From Bryobacterales bacterium (GTDB taxonomy: Bacteria; Acidobacteriota; Terriglobia; Bryobacterales; Bryobacteraceae): DNA of 45,699 bases. Location of the stretch: assembly GCA_003142185.1 (NCBI GenBank), contig PLOR01000014.1:1-45699 (forward strand). The letters run 5' to 3'. Within the stretch, counting starts at the first letter, position 1. Each line of letters begins with the position of its first letter. Below the pieces are notes generated by a model that saw nothing but the letters and a program-made list of their open reading frames with translations, made no database searches and was not told where the DNA came from. The position numbers and the translations under genes are program-made. Positions 40,221-45,699 of this stretch are shown here, piece by piece.

Positions 40221-43200
40221 CTACTCCCACTCGCACAGTGAATCGACGTACGCTGCCGAGCCGTCGCGCAGCCAGCCGTCGAGCTGCGCGGGCTCTTTCA
40301 ACTGCTGCCCGCGGCGGCGGGAAACCACCGCGAAGCGGCAGCCGATTTGGGCGAGCCCCGTCATGTCTCCCCAAAGCTTTTCAAATTGCGCCACCGGGAA
40401 CACGTCTTCCTGTCCTTTGCCCCAGCGCTTTTTGACGTCCTTCAAAGTGATGTAGGTGGGCATGCGAGCGGCCACGGCGCGGACGCGGTCGGCGACCTTA
40501 GCGGAATCCCCCAAATCCTGGCGCGCCAGGCCGAACGCTTCCAGCAGCCGGTCCAGGTGAATCCACGCGGTCGCGCTGTTGTAATAGGACAGGCCCGCTT
40601 CCACTTCTTCGGAAGGCAGCGCCAGGCCTTCCACCAGCCTCGGGCGTCCGTCCACGCGGGCCAGGCCGCCGCCGCGATCTTCAAACTGGCGAGCGATGAC
40701 TTCGAAGCTGAGCGCCGCGTCCTGTTCGATGTGCCAGCCGAGCAAACCCGGATCCACATTCGCGCCGAGCGTGTCGATGTTGTGCACCATCAGGTACTGT
40801 AATTCCGGCCGGGCCGCGAGCAGGCGCTCCAGCACGCCATTGCGCAGCATGTTGGGAATCTCGTACCAATGCCCGGTGGGATGCAGACACTGCAATGGCA
40901 GATTGTCGGTATAGTCGGAGCCTTCGCCGGCATGCTGCGCCCATGCAATCAGGGCTGCGTGCAGGCTCTCGCGCACTTTTTGCTTCTGCTCGTCGAGGAG
41001 CTGCTGCGGCGTTTCCTCCCAGGCGAACTTGAGGTCGCGCGCCATGGGGACCAGCCGCAGGCCGACCGATCGCCCCGGCGACAGAAACAAGTCTGCGCCA
41101 CCGCAGTGCTCGCGATCGACCCATTCGGCGATGGCGTCGTGCGTCAAATAACTGGTCGTGATCACATGCGGCACTGGCGTTCCGCACAAGGAATTGGTGC
41201 GGCGGCTTTTCGCCAGGTGTACGTCGATGAAGTTGCGATGACGGCCCGCGAACCGCGCGAACGGGCTGAGCGCCTTGACTACGCCGGCGCCGCGCGTCCA
41301 GCGGGTGCCGATGCCGCCAGCCAGCGAAATCACGGCCACGCGCCCCTGGCGCAGAGCCTCCATTCCGACGTCCCGGTAGCGGCTGGCTCCATCTCCGGCG
41401 TGCCACACATCGCCGTCTTCCACATCGCGGATATCGGCGCTGGCGGGCAGCCTGTTCTGCGCCAGGCCGATGCGGCCCCTGCGCAGATCCGCCCGAATCT
41501 GCTCGTGCTCGGAGCTGTCAAACCCCAATTCCGGCAGCAACTCGTTGAGCGTTCGGCTCTGCTCGCCGGCCGCGCCGGCGCTCCGCGGCAACAAAACGTC
41601 GAATACGTTCTCGACCACGGGACGCATCTCGTCGCTCTGCCGGCACGCAGTGGCGAGGCTGGCCAGTTCGGCTTTGCGGGCGTCGGGCAGCAGGCGGGTG
41701 TCCGTTTTGACCAGCGCCGGAATCAAGAGCGTATAGTAGGCGGCCGGCATGAGCGCGGCGTTTCGCTCGAGCAACCGGGCTTCGGTGCCGCGTTCGTTGA
41801 TGGCGAAATCGTATACCACCGGCTCCATGGCGAACGGCACGGCCCGTTCGAGCTGCTGCTTGGTTTCCCGCATCAACGCGCCCAGCCGTTCCTGTGCCTG
41901 CGGCCGAACCTCGGGGTTGAACATGAATCCCATCCCGCCGCCGGCCATTCCGCCCAGCATCCAGAAGCCATAGAAATCCCGGCCGAACTCCGCGCGGACA
42001 GCGTGGATCAGCGTTTCCGTGTAGAGGTTGCTGGCCCAAGGGATGATGGTCTGAATGGGTCCGAAAAAGTTGCGTTCGGTGGCCGCCCCCAGCGCCGGAA
42101 TGTCGCCGGCTTTCAGGCAAGCCAGAATCTCGTCGAAGATGGCGATCGCCTGCTGGCGTCCCTGCCATTCCGCTTCCCCGCGCAACAGGTATTTCTCGGT
42201 GACCATTTCGAGGATCGGCCCCACGTCCTGCGCCATGCCGCCGTGCACCAGGACCAGGCTGTCTTCGAGCTTCTCTCTGGAGCTCGGTGGCACTTCTTCG
42301 TTGGTGAGGACGTGATGGCGCGGCAGCAGACAACCGCGGCTGATGCCGAATTCCGGGTCGGACTCCGCCGCGAGTACTCCTTGGATCACTTTCATCCCCG
42401 GCCACACGCCGCCGGAATCCTGCCAGCCGCCGCCCGAACCGCCCAGCCATTCTCCCAGAATCGCCCGTCCCGCCACCAGGCGGCGCTCATTCTCTTCGAG
42501 CGTTCCCGTCAGCGTGCGCACCTGACCGGTGGCGCGCATAGAGACCGCGATGATGGAAGCCAGCAGATTGGTGGAAACCGCCAGGCGGGAGCCTTTGGGG
42601 ATTCCGCTCACGTGGGTGACGATCTCCAGGCCGTAGCCCGGCACTCCGGTCAGCGCGGCCAGAACGTCGGAGAGGGGCTGGCGCGCCCCTTCCAATCCTG
42701 GAGGAACGATGCCGGCGGCGATGATACCGGCTTTGAGTAGCCCCAGGTAATCGCGCGCGAAGTCGAAAACCTCGGCTAAGGAAGTGACATCGTTGCTCGC
42801 ATTCAGATCGACGCTGGTCAGGCGCAGCACCGGCTCGTCGATCGCCCTGAGATACACATCGATGGGCGGCTGCGGGCGCGGCGAGCCGGAGCCGCGCAAG
42901 GCCAGATCGATTGAGACATTGAGCACGCGCGCGCCTTCCGGGTAATCCATTCCGAGGAAGAAAATATCGCTCCAGCCGCTGTGGCTGAGGTCCATGCGAA
43001 CTGGGGTCGATTCGCGCAGGATCGGAAATGCGCCACGCCCGCCGGGCCGGTCGAGCAGTTCGGGCCGGATGGTCAGCGGGTAATCGGCCGGATGTCCGAT
43101 GCGGGACATCCACTGGTTGCCGCGCACCGCTCGCACGCTGCGGCGCACCTGGGCCGCCAGCGTCTGGAAAGCGAGCCCTTGATAGGCCGCGGCCAGGGCG

Positions 43201-43538
43201 CTCGACAGAGCTGCGGTCGGGCCCACGGCCGAGAGCGCCAGCAGAGCGTCAATGGCTTCATGGAAACGCCGCTGCAGAATCTGCGCCAGCGCTTCCGGCG
43301 GCACGGGCTTCCCGGCCGGCACGCCGGTTTTATACGGCAGATGGAAGCGGTGAATCGAGTACAGAAAAAACTGCGCCCTCACCCGCTCGTACAGGTTGTC
43401 GCTTTCGCGGCGGAACCGGTCGAGCGCCACAGCCTCCTCCACCAATTGCGCGACGCTTGCCTGCTGGCAAAAGCCATCGAGCGGCCGGTTCCTGCGCTGG
43501 CTGGAAACGGCGGTGATGATGCCGATCAACTCACTCAT
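40221..43538 (-). CDS. GHMP sugar kinase (fucokinase-like) fused to UDPGP-type nucleotidyltransferase
   Basis: 1105 aa. After about 170 helical residues, the region 175-580 follows fucokinase-type GHMP kinases: RMDLSHSGWSDIFFLGMDYP, SGIPKGSRLAVSTNLLASII (311-330, where family members have PKGSGLGTSS), GGSGGGWQDSGGVWPGMK (366-383), and GGMAGGGMGFMFNPE (529-543). The region from about 732 to the end is UDPGP-like: SLAGGIGTRW (738-747), K756 in GVVKAL, HPTGHWYEIPN, and HNIDTLGANVDPGLL (919-933). Expected chemistry: sugar to sugar-1-phosphate to UDP-sugar. The order is opposite to Fkp/FKGP, where the pyrophosphorylase comes first. It overlaps the GalU-like gene by 4 nt. Confidence 0.82.
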   Translation of the reverse strand: MSELIGIITAVSSQRRNRPLDGFCQQASVAQLVEEAVALDRFRRESDNLYERVRAQFFLYSIHRFHLPYKTGVPAGKPVPPEALAQILQRRFHEAIDALLALSAVGPTAALSSALAAAYQGLAFQTLAAQVRRSVRAVRGNQWMSRIGHPADYPLTIRPELLDRPGGRGAFPILRESTPVRMDLSHSGWSDIFFLGMDYPEGARVLNVSIDLALRGSGSPRPQPPIDVYLRAIDEPVLRLTSVDLNASNDVTSLAEVFDFARDYLGLLKAGIIAAGIVPPGLEGARQPLSDVLAALTGVPGYGLEIVTHVSGIPKGSRLAVSTNLLASIIAVSMRATGQVRTLTGTLEENERRLVAGRAILGEWLGGSGGGWQDSGGVWPGMKVIQGVLAAESDPEFGISRGCLLPRHHVLTNEEVPPSSREKLEDSLVLVHGGMAQDVGPILEMVTEKYLLRGEAEWQGRQQAIAIFDEILACLKAGDIPALGAATERNFFGPIQTIIPWASNLYTETLIHAVRAEFGRDFYGFWMLGGMAGGGMGFMFNPEVRPQAQERLGALMRETKQQLERAVPFAMEPVVYDFAINERGTEARLLERNAALMPAAYYTLLIPALVKTDTRLLPDARKAELASLATACRQSDEMRPVVENVFDVLLPRSAGAAGEQSRTLNELLPELGFDSSEHEQIRADLRRGRIGLAQNRLPASADIRDVEDGDVWHAGDGASRYRDVGMEALRQGRVAVISLAGGIGTRWTRGAGVVKALSPFARFAGRHRNFIDVHLAKSRRTNSLCGTPVPHVITTSYLTHDAIAEWVDREHCGGADLFLSPGRSVGLRLVPMARDLKFAWEETPQQLLDEQKQKVRESLHAALIAWAQHAGEGSDYTDNLPLQCLHPTGHWYEIPNMLRNGVLERLLAARPELQYLMVHNIDTLGANVDPGLLGWHIEQDAALSFEVIARQFEDRGGGLARVDGRPRLVEGLALPSEEVEAGLSYYNSATAWIHLDRLLEAFGLARQDLGDSAKVADRVRAVAARMPTYITLKDVKKRWGKGQEDVFPVAQFEKLWGDMTGLAQIGCRFAVVSRRRGQQLKEPAQLDGWLRDGSAAYVDSLCEWE

Positions 43539-44401
43539 TGCGGATTTGAGCCCACCGGTTCTTCCATCGCCCGCGTCGCCAACAGCTCCAGCAGGTTGGC
43601 AAGCACTTGCTCGCGGTCGCGGCCCGTCAGCGCCACCGCCATCTGGGCGGTCAGAAGGCCGTACCGGACCCCCACGTCATATCTGCGATTGCTCTCTTCC
43701 AACGCGAGATACTGCTCGCGATGCGCCAGTTGATTCAGCACGCCGGACAGCGTGACCCGGCTGTTCCCGGCACGCAAGCCATGTTCGAGAAGGTCCATCA
43801 CGCCGGCGGTTAAAACATGCATGCCGAAAAAGCACAGGTAATATCCGGCGCGAAGCCCGGGGACAATCAAGTGCTCTTCGGCCTCGGTTGGGGTCGGCTT
43901 CTCCTTGACCACTTCAACGCGGTAGACTTCGGGCCGGCCGGCCACCGGTTGGCCGCCCACCACGCCGTAGTGGCCGATGTGATTTTCGCGTGCCGGCTGC
44001 ACCGAGGAAACCGCGCAGCTCTCACGTTCTGCCAAATCCACCAGCCGGCACGCGGGACGTCCGTGCGAGCTGCCCAGATAAACATGGTCGCCGACCAAGT
44101 GAAGAAACGGGTCGGTGCCGGTAAATGGGCGGGCGCAGAAGATCGCGTGCGCGTAACCACCGGGCGTTGGCTGTTCGATGAATTGGACCCGCTGCACCAG
44201 GTCGCCGGCCGCTCGCGCGTAGGAAGCTCGATCGCCGGGGGCGACGATCAGGCACGCCTCCTCAATCGGCGCTGCGAATACCTCTTCCAGCAAAATGCGG
44301 AGGATTGGTTTCTCGATCCCGTCGCGGTCGATCAGCATCTGCAACGGCAGCGCACGCTGGTGAACACCGGCGGCGGTGATGACGGCTTTGCGAACATTCA
44401 T
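43535..44401 (-). CDS. GalU/RfbA-like nucleotidyltransferase with altered active-site motif
   Basis: 288 aa. The fold is that of UTP-glucose-1-phosphate uridylyltransferases: an N-terminal AVITAAG, EKPILRILLEEVFAAPIEEACLIVAPGD, HLVGDHVYLG, and VVKEKPTPTEAEEHLIVPGLRAGYY. The signature that should read GxGTRxLP(x)TK reads GVHQRALPLQML: the second Gly and the Thr are replaced and the following Lys is gone, while Arg and EKP remain. It may be inactive, regulatory, or use another substrate. It is first in the minus-strand run that continues into the kinase fusion (4-nt overlap) and the second sulfotransferase. Confidence 0.75.
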   Translation of the reverse strand: MNVRKAVITAAGVHQRALPLQMLIDRDGIEKPILRILLEEVFAAPIEEACLIVAPGDRASYARAAGDLVQRVQFIEQPTPGGYAHAIFCARPFTGTDPFLHLVGDHVYLGSSHGRPACRLVDLAERESCAVSSVQPARENHIGHYGVVGGQPVAGRPEVYRVEVVKEKPTPTEAEEHLIVPGLRAGYYLCFFGMHVLTAGVMDLLEHGLRAGNSRVTLSGVLNQLAHREQYLALEESNRRYDVGVRYGLLTAQMAVALTGRDREQVLANLLELLATRAMEEPVGSNPQ

Positions 44402-44485
44402 GGCTTGAGCCGAAGGAGCGGCGCTTTGCCTATTGTTTCATGCTTCGCGCCGGGGAAGAGAACCGAAAATGGAGGCACATAAACA

Positions 44486-44518
44486 CATGGCCCGACTCCC
44501 CGCAGGGATCGGGCCATG
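44486..44518 (-). terminator. Strong hairpin after the PEP-CTERM gene
   Basis: CATGGCCCGA and TCGGGCCATG form a perfect 10-bp outer stem, extended inward by TCCC/GGGA. On the minus strand it is 31 nt after the PEP-CTERM stop and is followed by TGTGTTTATG, a weak T-rich run. It separates this gene from the GalU-like gene downstream. Confidence 0.6.
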
Positions 44519-44549
44519 GCGTAAAACGGAAGACTGTTGCGACCAAACC

Positions 44550-45179
44550 TTACTTCGCGAAGCGGCGGCGGGTCACCAGACCGAGCAGCCCTGCACCCAC
44601 CAGCGCGAACATCGCCGGCTCGGGCACGCTCGAAGTTGCATTGAGCGTAACGTCGTCGAAACTGGTCTGATTTGTGGACGAAGACAGATAGATCTCCAGC
44701 GGTTCGCCAACCTCCGCGCCCCAGCTCGCCGAATTGACGGTCAATGTCCAGTCTACCCAGTTCCCGAAAGTCGGGGTCGCACCTGTGGCCGTACCTATGA
44801 GAGTCGTACCCGCATACAGGTCGACGATACCCCCGAAGGTGTTGACCTCGTTATTGCGAAGACCCACATCCACCGACAGCACATAAGTCGTGTTCGCAGC
44901 CAGATCGGTCGTCAAAACCTGTTCGAGAACGCCGCCAGTGTTGGCCCATGCCACCTGCGAGCCATCCGGGATGCTATTATACTGGCCGGCCGTCGGTAAC
45001 CATTGATTGGCAGAACCAACAATGGTCCAACTGGCAGGAGTGCAACTGGTCCCTGCCGTGACACACGACGGACTCTCAAACGAATTGTTCGGCACCGTAA
45101 CCGGCACCGTGCCGGCCCAAGCTCCAGACGTCACAACAAAAAGCGCTACCAATAACGCAATTCCAAAACTCGTTCGCAT
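44550..45179 (-). CDS. PEP-CTERM sorted exported protein
   Basis: 209 aa. The start at 45179 follows GGAGG by 6 nt and opens a signal peptide (FGIALLVALFVVTSGAWA). The mature part is a beta-sandwich of DUF642-like or CBM-like character (NNSFESPSC, WTIVGSANQW, LSVDVGLRNN, TSFDDVTLNA). The C-terminus is the exosortase signal VPEP (185-188), a membrane helix (AMFALVGAGLLGLV) and RRRFAK. It should be cleaved and anchored or released by an exosortase encoded elsewhere, usually alongside exopolysaccharide. Confidence 0.9.
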   Translation of the reverse strand: MRTSFGIALLVALFVVTSGAWAGTVPVTVPNNSFESPSCVTAGTSCTPASWTIVGSANQWLPTAGQYNSIPDGSQVAWANTGGVLEQVLTTDLAANTTYVLSVDVGLRNNEVNTFGGIVDLYAGTTLIGTATGATPTFGNWVDWTLTVNSASWGAEVGEPLEIYLSSSTNQTSFDDVTLNATSSVPEPAMFALVGAGLLGLVTRRRFAK

Positions 45180-45250
45180 TCCAATCCTCCGTTTTTTCCT
45201 CAAAGATAAATATCTATGCACGCACAGCACCCACTTTGGGATGCTTCTGT

Positions 45251-45280
45251 AGGTTAGCCGAAAACCTGATCGGGCGTCAA
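45251..45280 (-). promoter_or_regulatory. Likely sigma-70 promoter of the PEP-CTERM gene
   Basis: On the minus strand TTGACG, 18 nt, then TAACCT. A transcript starting about 7 nt later has a 65-nt leader before the ATG. AGGTT/AACCT arms overlap the -10, a possible operator. The rest of 45281-45477 holds no recognisable gene or repeat. Confidence 0.4.
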
Positions 45281-45477
45281 GTACTTTTGGTGACCCCCGT
45301 CTGGGTCTCAATCGGAGAAGCAATGCTGTCTGTTTCAAACTACACAGTACCCTTGAGCAGCATCGCTAAAGAACAGGGTGGGCCTGGCTCGTTGTAATGA
45401 GCATATAAGTTACATAGAATCAATCGGTTGAGGCTGAACTGGCGGACGGGAGACTAAGTCGGGAAACGTTGCCGAGA

Positions 45478-45699
45478 TTAAACTCGCGGCCTAGAACCAA
45501 TGGTACTAAGGGCAAAGCGGAGCGGGTGCGACGTGACTTCCTGCAGTCGGCTCTCCGCCCCCTCGGCCCGCCGCTGTTGCTCCTCCGACAGGTCCTTGTA
45601 GTGCCCCGCCTGCGACGCCGCTTCCGCCAGCCGGTTCTCCGCATCCTGGGCCCGCTGCCGCTGCTCCTCCGTTAGGTTCTTGTGGTGCGCTAACTGCGA
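45478..45699 (-). CDS. C-terminal end of a coiled-coil repeat protein (cut by window edge)
   Basis: 73 residues plus a TAA stop; the frame runs off the right edge, so the start is unseen. It contains two copies of a 28-residue unit (four heptads): HHKNLTEEQRQRAQDAENRL, continuing AEAASQAG, then HYKDLSEEQQRRAEGAESRL. The heptad pattern and charge predict a long coiled coil. The last 20 residues (SHPLRFALSTIGSRPRV) leave the repeat. The 84-nt DNA period suggests recent unit duplication. Function cannot be told from this end. Confidence 0.6.
   Translation of the reverse strand, partial: SQLAHHKNLTEEQRQRAQDAENRLAEAASQAGHYKDLSEEQQRRAEGAESRLQEVTSHPLRFALSTIGSRPRV

Overview
The window reads as a GC-rich chromosomal segment of an acidobacterium, most likely the Bryobacterales/Solibacterales (Candidatus Solibacter-like) lineage. 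Evidence: two adjacent VWA proteins of the acidobacterial VWFA type, a secreted protein carrying the Solibacter-type SIYG...LGP...GG...LLYV...IN domain, Kdo (Gram-negative LPS) genes, and many dispersed palindromic repeats. All family names come from reading the sequence; no database was searched.

Layout. 1-3.4 kb: a transposase tail remnant running in frame into a CHASE2 histidine kinase, then an NtrC-type regulator. 3.4-3.9 kb: RelE/ParE-type toxin-antitoxin pair. 3.9-7.1 kb: two secreted proteins (Solibacter-domain/HEAT protein, sialate O-acetylesterase). 7.3-10.2 kb: MrfA/YprA-like helicase and a BrnT/BrnA pair. 10.2-11.8 kb: POT peptide transporter. 11.9-14.0 kb: ECF sigma, anti-sigma and secretin-N-like protein, each junction an ATGA overlap. 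14-16.5 kb: ssb, an alpha/beta hydrolase, a small membrane protein, a zinc-binding protein. 16.8-21.8 kb: glycogen phosphorylase, lytic transglycosylase, holB and tmk. 22-25.3 kb: radical SAM/SPASM protein, a secreted unknown, a GH5-like glycosidase. 25.4-28.7 kb: kdsB-pyrG-kdsA, where PyrG makes the CTP that KdsB uses to activate the Kdo made through KdsA. 28.7-31.2 kb: VWA pair, a small Arg/Trp-rich protein, ferredoxin. 31.4-34.1 kb: zinc-ribbon Ser/Thr kinase with a polytopic C-terminus. 34.16 kb: tRNA-Val(UAC). 34.3-44.4 kb: glycan cluster (GT2, two CDP-paratose-2-epimerase homologues, cupin, two sulfotransferases, a kinase-uridylyltransferase fusion and a GalU homologue with an altered active site). 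44.5-45.7 kb: PEP-CTERM protein and the C-terminus of a coiled-coil repeat protein cut by the window edge.

Best candidates for something undescribed: (1) the 1105-residue protein at 40221-43538, a fucokinase-type GHMP kinase followed by a UDPGP-type pyrophosphorylase, overlapping by 4 nt a GalU-like gene whose GxGTR motif is changed, with sulfotransferases and sugar epimerases nearby. It looks like a free-sugar salvage and sulfation module for a surface glycan. (2) The pyrG start, duplicated (32 of 36 nt identical) around a palindromic repeat, which leaves a 29-codon open frame overlapping the real start. (3) A REP-like repeat family that also supplies the C-terminal residues of KdsA.
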